Part shown: piece after piece, positions 48,363 through 60,365 of the stretch
Layout: the number at the start of each line of letters is the position of its first letter
How positions within the stretch are numbered: position 1 is the first letter of the stretch
Assembly (NCBI GenBank): GCA_009792885.1
Contig: WMCF01000026.1
Span: 2,790,001-2,854,000, forward strand
Source of the DNA: Eremophila alpestris peregrina
Lineage: Eukaryota; Chordata; Aves; Passeriformes; Alaudidae
DNA length: 64,000 nucleotides
Direction of reading: 5' to 3'
Made by a program: the position numbers and the translations under genes
The notes under the pieces: model-generated
The model's database searches: none
What the model saw: the letters and a program-made list of their open reading frames with translations, nothing else
Told to the model about the DNA's origin: nothing

Positions 48363-50419
48363 AATCACTAAGGTCCTCTGCAGATTCCTGAGAGTATTTA
48401 AAACATTTACAGGTTCAGAAAAATGGGACATTTTCATATAATCAATCTCAAAAGGCAATTTGATTCATTGGAAGAGGTTAACAGAGAATTTTTGGAAAAT
48501 AACTTGTAGTATTCAGTTAAAAGACACCTGTGGGATTGTCTGTACTTTGATGACTTTATTTATGCACCTGACGACACAGAAAATATAGGTGAGCAATGTG
48601 AGAAGTCTCTACCCTAACTACCTTTATTTCTCACTTTTCTAGATGATTAGCACTTAAAATGCCATTATGGTTTCTCGGTTCCTTCTCAAGAGACATGCAA
48701 TCATTAAAAAGTATAATATAAATAAGAGAACAGATAGTCTGCAATATACTAGAAACCCATAAAGGCTTATGCTATTCCTTTTGCTTCATGTTTATATTGA
48801 AGAAATGCTGGACTGCTTTTTACTATGATCTTTCTGGGCTTTTTTAATTGTGTCTTGTGTCTTCCCATAATCAAACTGTTAGTCTTATTTTCTTTGGCAC
48901 TGGGAAACGCTTCCCTGAAGCCCCACATGGTCCCCACTTTAATTCTGGACTGACAGTTCCCTATCCAGATAGGGGCTCCTCACAGGATTCCACAGGCAGG
49001 TAGCACTTATCTGGCTTAATGATAAGAGACTGATTTTATTCGTTTTTCTCGCCTAATGCTGAAAAGTATTGTTTTTCTTCCTATTTGTTTGAACAGTCAA
49101 AGGCAACATAGTGACTTGTTTTTCTGGATTTATAAGCAAAAAAACCTCAAAACAAACCAAGATACAAGTGCATGTGAGCTTAGAATTTCTGGTTAGGACT
49201 TGAGGTTTCTGAATTTTGGCTTAATTCAAGGTCTAGAGACCTATATGAGATAAAATATTTTCTGGGATTTAGATGCATTTTAAGTACTGAGAAGGATTCC
49301 AGTCTGATTCTTTCTGATGGCTTGGAACATAGGGTAATGCTGGTTTGTTGTTCCTGGATGAGGGATGGGTTTTGTTGTTCACTTTTTTTTTTTCTTTTTT
49401 TTAATCAAATACCACCGAGGAAAGGAAACGTCAACATAGATAAGAAAATGTCAGTGATGAAAACTTATTTCTCCTCCCTTAAAATATATCACAGTTTCCT
49501 CAGGGGAAAAAATAACAAAACAAAAAGCTATATATTTAGAGTAATTAATATTTGATGTTAAGTACTTTACATTTAACTTATTTCAATATGAAAATTAATT
49601 TCTGGTTTCAAGAGACAGAAATAACCTGGTTAGGAGAATTGACGAAGTCAGCCAGTCTTACTGCATTACTGTGGCTGAGTACAGCTGAATTGTTTCACAG
49701 TTTGGCTCTGCTAAGCGCTGCCATCTAATATCACTGGCAATTTTTCTTTTGGGCATCCAGAAATCTATGTAATTCCCCAAGGAACCATGCTGACCCAACT
49801 GTTTCTGAAGTTGCTGCTTCAGAATAGCTCTATTAGAGGCTTAGACTGGTGCTGACTGCTAGGAAGGTGATCTTTAACTATATATCTAATGCTCTTTAAC
49901 AATTGTAGAAGGCAGTAGACCCCTCAGTCTTTAAACCAGAAAAATCCCAGAAGAGCTGTTCACAGGACTAAAGCTTTGAATTATGAGTGCTCTATCAGAA
50001 GACTACATCTTCCTAGATAACCGAAGAAAACCTAGTCAATTCTGGCTACTATTAGTGTTAGAGGAATATATCTACTTTAAATGCTGCTCATATAAAAACA
50101 TTTAAACATAATATTAGAAGTGCTTTCAGAATATTGTTTCAAAGTTAGGAAGTTTTGCAATTCATTGGTGAGCTATGAGATGGCATCTAAATGCAACTAA
50201 AATTCTTGATAGGAAATCAAATTGAAGAAACTATACACAGAGGTTGTTGGGGGGGTTATCCAAGCATTTGGGTTTTTCCCTCCAATCTTGATCACCTAAT
50301 TTACCATGTATTATCAAAGCTTGTCTTAAAAAAAAAACTATTGTCTATACCTGTTTTGTCATGGCTTTTATTCTGCAGTTGCAATGTTTTAAATGCTATT
50401 TCAAACTAATTCTGATGAA
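48360..50419. other. unique AT-rich DNA
   Basis: No repeat recognised. An exon-like island with a 26-codon open frame lies at 48510-48588 (see findings). Confidence 0.45.
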
Positions 50420-51120
50420 TGTTTTCACCAAGCACAGCACTCTCTTCATACCCTGCAGTCAATCTTACTTTGACTTTCACCCCGCCCTGATCCTCAACCT
50501 AATCTCACCCTTCAGTTACCTGATGTTAAACTTCAGGCACAGAGCACATTCTGTTCTTCCTTTCCTAAATGATTAGTATTTTACTTCACCAAAAACGGTA
50601 CTAAATCCCCTTACTACTCTACACCTTATTTATTATAACTTTACCTAATATGAGTGTGTGTTACAGTATCCATTTCTTTAAGCTACTAATTTCATATCCA
50701 ATTCACTCAGTCCCTATTAATTCTCTACCTCCTCCATGTTCTTGCTTGATCACCTTTGCTTACTAGTGTTTCTCTGCCAGAATCCTCCTTCCTTGTTCAG
50801 ACAGAATAATGTCTTCTTGCTCTCCATTTCTCATCAAACCAGTTCTCTATTTTCTCTTTTTATGCAACAAATAAGCAAAACAACTCATGCCAGGCCTTCT
50901 CCAACCTGTTTAGACCATGCTCTTATTTATTTGGGCACTGTTCTTTATCCACTGTCAGTGTCTGTGGGACTTTTCAGTCTTTATGCTTCCCCTCTTCATG
51001 GATCCACCTATCTCCCAGCTGAATTAACATCCACTAGCCCAGTTTCAATTCTCACTTCCATCTTACTATTTCCTTCCTTCTGTTAACTGTAATATATTCC
51101 TGACCAAATACTGCCAAACA
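50420..51120. other. pyrimidine-skewed block of unknown origin
   Basis: About 700 bases with a marked excess of C and T on the plus strand, running across open frames of 71 and 116 codons (50361-50576, 50736-51086) that reflect the skew rather than a gene. Neither strand matches a repeat I recognise. Confidence 0.4.
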
Positions 51121-53010
51121 CCTGATATCTTTTTTATATAAAAAATGTTTTCTGCTCAGAGAATTTCCTAGAATTTCTTAGCAGAATTAAAGCTTTCCTT
51201 TCTTTGCCTTGTAATGAGTGAATTAATTTTACTGAAATATTCCAAATTGAAAGTCAATAGCCCAAGTAAAAGCATATGAGGTAAAATTCCACAGAAAATA
51301 ATTGCTTTTTAATTGCATTTGGATTCTAATTTCATTCTTACATATCACAGTTGAACAACCCTACAAATACATAGGTGATGCTGCAGACTACTGATAATGG
51401 AGATAATATTTGCTATATTTATAAGCATTGCAATTTCCATAAATCACTTTTATTCTAATCTAAAAAGAAGCATGGAGCTGACAATTACTAAGCAGTAAAA
51501 GGAAATTGTTTTACAGAGCCTCAGAAATGAGATATCAAATTTAATGGCTTTTTTTCTTGTTTTGACGGATTTTTAATTATACCATAGGTGTTCTGTCTTT
51601 TTTGAACATGATTTGTGAGGCATATGTCTGCAGTAATAGTAAGAATAAGCACAATCAGAAGGAGATGCCTGAGACTATAACAATAAAAAGTAATAAAAAT
51701 AATAGGGTTAAAATTATTTTATTTGCCTAAAACTTCCTTGTGCTATAACTAAATAAGCACAAGAAAATGTCATTAAATCAAAATTTAGATATGTGTATAT
51801 TAATAATGATATGGCTCAAATGTGTCCTTATCTTATTCCTTAAAAAAGATTATCATTTTAATATCCTAGCAGATCTCCATTACTGAAATATCTAGGTTAT
51901 TTTAAGCATTCTCCATGTGTAAATTTAAAGTGAATGTTTTAAAAAAATGATACAATAAAAACTCCTCTCAAAATACTTTATTGTGAAAAGTAATATCCAT
52001 CCAACTCCGTGGCAATACCATTGCAAGTAAAAGTGTTCTCGAGAATCTTGCTGCTTTTTGTCTTGTAGCACTTGGTTATATTTCTTTAGACAGCTGTTAA
52101 ATGCAGTGCTGCAAAAGCAAAAGGTAACATACACCAAATATCTGGCAGGAAACCATCAGGAAATAAAGCTCCTTAATTCCCTTCAAGACAATCCATTATC
52201 CAGAAAAGTGTAGCAAAAAGAGCTTGTAGAGAAAAAACTGCATCAATAATTAGAAAAAAGAAAGATAAACAGGAAAGGGGAAAAAAAAAAACAAACTAAA
52301 AACTACAAAAACCTTGAGCTTTCCAGAAAAAAAAGGTTAGGAAAGTTAACTATCAAAAAGTTAAGGATGTTGTCTGAAGCTAGTTCCCATATAGTCAGTC
52401 AATAGATATAAGCCACTCTGAGAAGTGTCCAAAATATGAAAAGGTAAGTGATCTGCAATTACCTAGTTTTCCCATAAAGAGAAGTATAAGGACATTCTTT
52501 AAAGAATAAATTTTGGATGAAAGTGTTACATATTCATGTCACAGATAGGGACAGGTGCTTGAAAATTGCTGAAGACTACAACCTTAAGCTGTGGCATTAA
52601 AGGAAGGTCGTGGTCAACTTATATTTTGCCTGTTACAAGACTTCCATGCTGCCAGTAATGAAATAAAGCTAAAAAACATTAAAAAGTGTATCGCAAGAAG
52701 AGCTCACTGCAGAAAAAAAAGCAGCTATTCTTGATGAAAAAAAAAACTTAAATACTGAGCAATATTATTTTAATTTCAGAAATTAAATACTGAACGTGAT
52801 ATCATTTAGACACAGGGGCAACTTTGAGTGAAAGGAGAAGTCACCTGTGTGAGCCATTAAACAGGCAGAGAGTTTTCTGGGTACAGGTCTGTCACCTTCA
52901 CTTTGCATTCCAGAACTCATTATAGTCTCTCTTTAAATATGTGATAAAGAAAAGACTTTAAAGTACAAGGGGTGAAAACTGTGGTGAGATTGGCTTGAAA
53001 TGATACATTG
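51121..53010. other. unique AT-rich DNA
   Basis: Nothing recognised. Confidence 0.45.
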
Positions 53011-53150
53011 ACTCATTGAATGGTTTGGTTGGAAGAGACCTTTAAAATAATCTAGTTTCCAGCTGCCCTCTGTGGGCAGGGACAGCTTTCACTAGAACAG
53101 GTTGTTCAGAGCTACATCCAGCCTGGCCTTGAACACCTCCAGAGATGAAT
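53011..53150 (-). repeat. CR1 3' end fragment
   Basis: The plus strand reads 'gaatggtttggttggaagag', 'acctttaaaataatctagtt', 'gtgggcagggacagctttca', 'ctagaacaggttgttcagag', then 'catccagcctggccttgaac'. This is the reverse complement of about 140 bases of the CR1 3' end. Its terminal tail repeats are worn. Confidence 0.9.
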
Positions 53151-56100
53151 ATTTGATCAAGTCATCAGCTTTGAATTCTGGTTGATATTGATTGGAAATG
53201 AAATTTTAAAAAGCCTTTTCTAGTCATCTCAACTGATTAGCCAGACCATTTCATCCCAGTGGAAAGTGTACAGGCAGTGTTATGAAACTCAACAGTTCAT
53301 TTTTCTCCCATATTCTGGACAAACAGTTTCTTAGATGAAATATTTAAATTTTGGATTGTTAATATAAGCTAACACCTTAGGCTAAATCTTTTAAATGAAG
53401 AAAGATATATAAAACTTTTACAGTGAAATACATTTTGCAGAAATTGATTATTCTGTCCCATATTTCCCTTGTTACATTTTCTACACAATTATTGTCACCA
53501 CTTCCTTTTAAGCTTTGGAAGGACTGACTTATAACAGGCATAGTACATTGGTGTGAAAAAATGAGATAATTCAGCTTCTCTTTGTGGAAGTGATGTTCTT
53601 TTAAACAGCTGAGTTTTAGCCATCAAAAAACATTTCCATCAAATGGCCTTGCTACACTATGGTAGTATCTTAATCTCATTCTGTGGAAACCATTCTTTAA
53701 ATGTGATATCAGCAAAATCATCATAACACCAATATGTGAGCTTCAGTAAAGCTCTTGATTTAAAATGCCATTTCTGGCCTTCATTAATAGCTGGCTTTTA
53801 TCATGCCATATTTTTATTAAATTTCAAATTGTTTCTTGTGTTGTGCACCCACACAGAACACCAAGACTAAAAACTATATAATGTTTTACAATTTCACAAT
53901 TTTAAGCTAAAATTAATGATTGAAAAGCAAAGGCCCAATTGACTCCTTCATTTTTCAATAAATAACAGAATAGATATTTACTTTCCTGAAGAAGAGATTA
54001 ATGTCCCAAAGAGTAGTTTTAAAGATCTCAGTATTTATTTTCTTAATGAAAAATTAACCACTACCTTAAGGAGTGCAGATGCTTTAAAGTGAAAAATGTA
54101 AGACAGTTTTCCAAGTTTGCAACTGATCAAATATTTTCTAATATTTTTACTTCCTGTATAAAATTAATATGCAGATGTGCTTATTTCTTTTTATTAATGC
54201 TTTAGTCACTGTGTCCTAAGAGTAGTTCCTCTTAATCTGCTTTTATCTCTTCTCACTGAAAACTGCCATAGTCACCTTCAAATATGGGCTCTGAAGTAAA
54301 AGGCCTGAAGTAAAAGGAGAAAAAAAATCCGATTAAAATAGATTACAAAACTATTTTAATAACTCTTTAAGGAGGACATATAAGGGAAGAAAGATAATTC
54401 TAAAGCTCATCTCAGAGACACAGTACTAAATTAGGATAATTTTTCTACTGGCAATTCTAGACTGTCACTGTGAGCACCTGTCTGAAATACTTCTGTAATT
54501 CTATTACTCTGTTTTTAGCCTACAGTTACAAAGTGAGGTTAGATTTTAAGGAAATGTAAGTCAGGATACTTTTTTAGGCTGTATTGAGTTGTGACATGCC
54601 TATCACATTCACAGCTGATTGCTACGTGTTACCTGAAATAAATAGACTACCTTGGAATAAAAAGACTAAATCTTGGCAGCTGATTCACAGGAAAGAAATC
54701 TTTGTTAAATGCTGACCACTTTTTATTAGAATAAAAGGGGTCACATTTCACAAATGCATTTTCCCTTTCTCTCTATGCTAAAAAAAAAAAAATATAAACC
54801 ACTGAGTTGTTTTCCAGGTCACAGAATGTAGCTTGGTAAGTGGTTTAATGTTCTTTAATATCTGGTTCCTAGCTAAATCTTATATCCTGCAATCTGTCAG
54901 CCTAGAAACTGCTGCTTGTTCAGAGCTAGTGAGACTTGTCCCATTTAAATATATTCTTTTTCCTTTCAGCCACATAATTCAATTAATAATTCCCATTTCT
55001 AGGAGTTATAAATGAAATATGCTTGCTTGGTTATTTTTTTCTTTCACACTAGTACGGATTTTAAAACTCTAAGTGTTCTCTTTGAATTTGTTTTCTATGC
55101 AGATTGCGTTAACATTCAACGCAGAAAATCTGCAGTTACTGCAATTGGCCACAACCCGTTTGGAATAAAAAGGAACTAATCAATCAGAAAATTCATTCTC
55201 CTCTCTGTGATAAGGCAAGCTGTTTGCATACATTTAAAGTGGATATGCTCCACCTGTTTGTTCAATGAAATGCCCTGGATTTAAGTGGCAATTAAAACTC
55301 ACGGCTCTCGCCTCAACATCAGCAGCCAGGAAATGCCCCACCCATATGAAATTTTTGCTTAATTAACAAAGGAAAAAATGTTCTATGAGTACTTAACACA
55401 TGGTTACTTTGCATTGAGGGCTGTATATTTCCCTTTTTATGGGAACAAAGCCAGTCAATTTTATGATTTTCCTCACATGTGAAGCACTCATAAATATGAA
55501 CTTGATCCTGGAAGATGCTGAGCATCTGGCCCAGGTCCAGAAAAGCACTTCAGTACATCTTTAAGTATGAAAATAATCTTAGGGTTTAAGTGGCATTATT
55601 CCAGCTGCAAGTGTGCTTTCATGAACTGGTAGGACTGGGCAGGAAGGATAAGTCTTTGGAAAACAAAATTTCTGTCCTTTTATTTTGTTCGCTGCAAGCA
55701 TAGTAGAATTTGGGTGCTTTCCATAACCTAGAAGACTGCTCCTTTGCTTTTATGATTATCTTTTATTCTTTAAGCAGTGAGATGCTGGCCTTGTTTGTAG
55801 CTGAGATATGATAAGTATTGTTAGGTACAACAGAAAATTATGTGAAACCAAGTGTTTCTTGAAATAATTGGCAAATGTGCCAAAGCATACTAGATTGCAT
55901 GATGAGAAGTATACCAGAATAGATCATGGTTCTGATTTCATGTAGGTCTAGTCATCATATTCCAGTGAAAAACTGTGTTCATTTCATAGTTCTCATCGCA
56001 TCACAACTAACAGAATCCTTACAGAAAACTGTCTATCTTAAGAGCAGTTCTACTCCTTCATTAAGAGTTTGATGAGTGTATAATTGAGCGCAAACTTAAG

Positions 56101-57289
56101 GATGCCCATTAATTACAGGATCTGTGCTTCCTTTTGCCACTGCAGCATTTGATCCGCAGGATCCACAGTCCTTCAAAGTAAGTAGCTTTGGTAGGCTTCA
56201 AGAATGTATGAATGGTTTCACTGGCTGAGACCTAGAGTCAATCTAAGCTAACATTACTTTTCTAGGGGTGAACCAAAGTAAATGTCAGGATGCTAGGAAC
56301 AGGACAAACTTATATAACCATGCCCAGTAATATCCTCTGAAGATCAAACTATTTTCATGTGAAAGAACTCCTCAGCTCAAGTATGGCAGGTCTGTTTAGC
56401 AACCCACGGTTTATCCTTCCAATCTTTTCTGTAGCTTCCCTGAGACCCTCTAAACTAAAATCATCCAGAGCATGCTACAGCAAAAATCTGTTTAAAAAGA
56501 GACATCTTTTTTTAATTTTAACCTGGCTCATATAGGCTAGAAATTTTTTGACTCTCTTTCTGAATCTGGCAAGTTTGATCATCACAGAGTTGAGATTTTT
56601 ATCTCAATCCACCCTCTTCATGACAAAAAACTTGTTCTACTGAAGAATTTTTATAAAATCTCCCTACATTTTCTTTCTCCAGGTCACCCTATTGTAATCC
56701 TAAACCACTTCCCTGAAGGAGGAAACAATAAGGTTTTCCATGGTGAATGTTTCAGTTAACTAGTTTTCTAAAGAGTTTGTTATTTGAATTGCCTCACTAA
56801 TTACCATGTAATAATTGATTTTTAGCAACGGATAATATCAAAGCTTTACACTGAAACCTATCTGTCCCAAAAGCTTGAGTCTCTTGTCTTCCCTCACCTG
56901 CTGCTTTCATGGAATTGTTGTATTAATTGCACTGTATTGTACCTGATCCATTTAATACAAACTGAAAAATACTTCCCTTAGAGCTGGATCAGATCCAAAG
57001 CTTTTCTTGTCATATTCATGACTTAAAAAAAAATATTTGAAAATGGTTAGACGGGACGAGAACAAAATATATGTAGTATCACACTGTCAAAATGTAAGCG
57101 TTCCATGCCAACCAGAAAATAGGAGCATATGGAGTTTAAATTGACCCTCTAAAGAATTTCATACACAGAAATGTCCTTATTTCAAACCTATAATTAGTAT
57201 AAAAAATTTTCTCTAACAGTTTGCCTGAAGTGAATCTGTACTTTTCTCACATGCTATATTAATACTAATTCTCAGTTTTTACATTCCGA
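53151..57289. other. unique AT-rich DNA with conserved-element-like patches
   Basis: No repeat recognised. A balanced-composition stretch at about 55080-55350 carries several homeodomain-like (TAATTA, CAATTA) and octamer-like (GTTTGCAT) words. A 32-bp exon-like island lies at 56146-56177. Confidence 0.4.
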
Positions 57290-58310
57290 CATTATTGTCA
57301 TTCTCTTCATCATATTTGATCAATTCTTCAATTTTGGTGCCTTCCTTATTTTCAGATTCCTCTTTGTACCCATAACAATGTTTGTTCCATCCCTGGAATC
57401 TAAAATACAGTATTTCTTAGAAACCTTAGCTACAAGTTATGTATTTATCTGATCTGATGGTCTCGAAATGACAGGGTAGTTTTTCACTACTCCATATTTT
57501 TCCCGTCGGAACAGGAGCATGTTCCCTGCCAATAGCCATTCTGAGTATGAGGATTTTAACCAGTCTTTAAAGGGCATTTTCACTACTACTTAGAGAGTTT
57601 TGATGTCATTCCTCTTGATATAGCTACAAGATCAATATTCATTTTCTTGGCAGTATTCTTCACAGCTGGTATAATATGACCTCTGGATTAATCTAGAACA
57701 ATTATTCTTTTTCTTAACAGCACACCTGTTCTTCTGATCCAAATATTGTTCAGTCAGTCCTTCATTAGGTCTGTAGATATCTATCCTTGATTTTGACACC
57801 TCACTATTATTCCAGTAGCCAGTTACTCATTCAGCATTGCTTTATGCTTCCGTATCACATACAGAAGCAATATTAGGCCATCCCTCAACACTGCCAACAT
57901 TACAGTATCAAGCATTTCTTCATACACCAAAGCTTCGATAGTGGTAGATTTTGTACCTACTTTTTCAATGATACAGTGCATGTTAGATAAAAGTAAATCA
58001 GTTTTCTTATTTGGCTCAGCAGATAACAAAGTAAAAGGACTGAGGATCTTTCCTATAGACAAAAAAAAAAAAAAAAGTTTGGGTATTATTTGAAGGCGAC
58101 ACTCTTAACTGGTCTTGACTTCTTGCTGTTAAAATTCTGTACTTTTGCTAGCTCTTGATCTTTCTGTTTAATCATTTCCCATGTATTCAGATTTTCATTT
58201 CTTCTTTGACTATGCAAAAATTATAAAACTTTGTTCTCACTCTCTATGGCAGTACCCTCTTATGGATCCAATTGGGTTGATTTAGTACATAAAAGCTTTC
58301 ATTTTGATTG
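57290..58310 (-). pseudogene. fossil pogo/Tigger-type (CENP-B/jerky superfamily) DNA transposase
   Basis: Read on the minus strand, broken frames give pieces in the order expected for a pogo/Tigger transposase. From about 58230 down come EMIKQKDQELAKVQNF (second helix-turn-helix region), EKVGTKSTTIEALVYEEM and TVMLAVLRDG (start of the DDE domain, like the family's 'EKGAKTV..TTGHEK..TVVLA..ADGTKLPP'). Next are a VLD-stop-SRGH piece (family 'VWDSFRAH', with the second catalytic Asp), AKKMNIDLVAISRGMTSK (family 'NTDIAVIPGGLTS'), MPFKDWLKSSYSEWLLAG (family 'NKPFKDRLR..W..WMLSG'), EHAPVPTGKI, and an acidic tail ending ENDNNVGM. Stops, frameshifts and a gap after the HTH part rule out an active gene. 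The 79-codon open frame at 57823-58062 is its longest intact piece. Terminal repeats were not found. Confidence 0.75.
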
Positions 58311-59305
58311 TTTCAGTGTTCTCACATTTTGTTCTGTCATCACATTGCTCCTGAGCTTTACCTCTGTAATTTATTTACTGCACACCATACCACCCTCAGT
58401 TGAAAATTGATATCAGCTTCTTATACCTTTTAGTATTCTATCTTCTGGTCTTGTACCTCTCATCTCAGGAATGACTGCCATATCACAATTCAATTATAAG
58501 ATTCAGGGAGATTTATAAAGCTGCATAGATGCCAGTGGAACTGCCTGAGCTACTGCAGGTTATCCAGATGAACCAATGAGGAGGTGAGGAAAGCAGCGAT
58601 ATTCATGGGTTCTCTCTATCCCACCATCTTCATCTGGGCATGCGTGATTTATATCAAGTCAAGACATTGTTAGTGGCTTGATAAGGAAAATCAAATGTCA
58701 ATATTTCAATTATAAACACTTCACTGCAGTCCAGCTCCTGAAATTTGAAGGACAGGTTTCCTAATGACTATAGTACCAAGAAAAAGACAATAAAGCCTAC
58801 CTTTGAGGTCCTTGGATTGAACAGAAGAAGCTGTAAATTGCCTGGCAATAGATGACATAAATTGGAGCTGTAGCATGTGTTGGAGTTGATGGATTCAAAA
58901 TACTCATTATCCTCATTAATAACTCACCCTTATTGCATAAATATTATAGTCCTGTGTCCTGAATGTTATTTGAATATGTGGTCTACTCTTCATACCAATA
59001 TGATAGACAGCCTTTGGAGATTGTTCATTTTTTTTTGTCCTTCCAGGACAGAAGGAAAGCTCAGAAAAAGACAACAGTAAAAGTTGTTACTGGACATTGA
59101 TAGCAATATGAAACATTAAGCTCTACTGGGTCTGCTGCTGGATAATTCTCTATTTATTGAGTTGATAGCAGAGGTATATTCTCTGTTTTGAATAATTGTT
59201 AATAGTATAGACTTTGACAGAATGAGCTGTCAAAATAGATAATGTTTCACTGGTATAGAAGGACAAACCCCAACCTTTGTTTTTCATTTTAAAGCCTCAG
59301 TCTTT
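58311..59305. other. unique AT-rich DNA
   Basis: Nothing recognised. Confidence 0.45.
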
Positions 59306-59500
59306 CTTCTCCTCTTCTCTTCTCTTCTCTTCTCTTCTCTTCTCTTCTCTTCTCTTCTCTTCTCTTCTCTTCTCTTCTCTTCTCTTCTCTTCTCTTCTCT
59401 TCTCTTCTCNTCTCTTCTCTTCTCTTCTCTTCTCTTCTCTTCTCTTCTCTTCTCTTCTCTTCTCTTCTCTTCTCTTCTCTTCTCTTCTCTTCTCTTCTTT
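59306..59500 (+). repeat. (TTCTC)n pentanucleotide microsatellite with one N
   Basis: About 38 near-perfect 5-bp units, all pyrimidine on the plus strand, breaking into CT-rich sequence on both sides. The only undetermined base of the window is at 59410, in the middle of the array, which suggests an assembly join and an uncertain copy number. Open frames across it (59277-59579 and 59289-59531) are repeat artefacts. Confidence 0.95.
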
Positions 59501-60084
59501 CTCTTGTCTCCTTTTTCTTTTCTTTTCTCATCTTGACTCCTTTTTCTTTTGGCGAGAAAGTGACATCAATGGCAGCTAATACCTAATGTTTCAAGGTTGC
59601 CAAGTAACCAGCTAGAGATGTGTCAGTGAAGGCTGTTTCTATGAGAGAAATTCAGTAGGTTACAGTTTCAAGTACTCAGAAATAGATGTACCCTGTCTGT
59701 CTGTCTGCCTATCTCAAACCAATGAAAATTAATGTAGCTAAACAAAGTTTACAGCATGTCCTTAAGACAGAAGCCTGATAGTCTGGGTAATGTCTAAATT
59801 TTAAAAACAGTGAAATAATTAACATACCTAGTTTCAATTTCCAGAAAGAAATGCCTAATGGAAAAATTACTTGAAAATATTACATTCTGTAAAAATTTAC
59901 TTGGACTAAAGAGTTACTATAAGCAAAATTGCTGAATCAATTTTGAAAGATAAAGATTTGATTGAAAAGAATATCAAGGTGATATATGGTGAAATGATCA
60001 TGCAATTTATTAGGACTAATAGCTTTTTTTTGACAGTGACTTTCTGATTCATAACCTACCCTCAGGTTATGTTAGGGGAGTTTT
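59501..60084. other. unique AT-rich DNA
   Basis: Nothing recognised apart from a short CTGT stretch at about 59693-59712. Confidence 0.45.
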
Positions 60085-60365
60085 GCAGTGGTCTGTAATG
60101 GGCAAGATAGTGGTCAATATCTCCACCAATGCTTTTCAGGATGGAATAAAGTGTTTCAATATAAAATTTGATTAAAATGTTGGGAAGCGCTTTGGAGGGT
60201 AGGATTAGAACTTGCAGTGTTCTTGATAGACCAGAGAAACAGATTGAACTCAATAAGTTAAAATTCAATAAGATGAGTATAAAGTACTGTATGCAGGAAG
60301 TAAGGCAGTAGGCTCTTCCAGGGGACCATTGGCCTCTTGCTGGATGTTGATGAGCAAGAGGATTC
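60085..60365 (+). repeat. ancient CR1 ORF2 fragment
   Basis: In the plus orientation it follows the CR1 reverse-transcriptase region: 'tggtcaatatctccaccaat', 'caggatggaataaagtgt', 'aaatttgattaaaatgttg', 'aaattcaataagatgagta', then 'aaagtactgtatgcaggaag'. These match in order the family's 'ttcaatatcttcatcaatga', 'gatgatggaacagagtgcac' and 'aagttcaacaaggagaagtg' blocks. The 210-codon minus-strand open frame at 60062-60694 overlaps it antisense. Strongly diverged, so old. Confidence 0.65.

Noticed and set aside
48231..48458. Lysine-rich and phenylalanine-rich ORFs
   Set aside because: Translations of the poly-T tract.
50736..51086. 116-codon plus-strand ORF
   Set aside because: Rich in Leu, Ser, Pro and Phe because of the pyrimidine skew; no domain.
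54815..54834. 18-nt microexon-like segment before GTAAGT
   Set aside because: Too short to show coding character; such motif pairs are expected by chance in 64 kb.
59277..59579. 100-codon ORF and its 80-codon antisense partner
   Set aside because: Both are translations of the TTCTC microsatellite.
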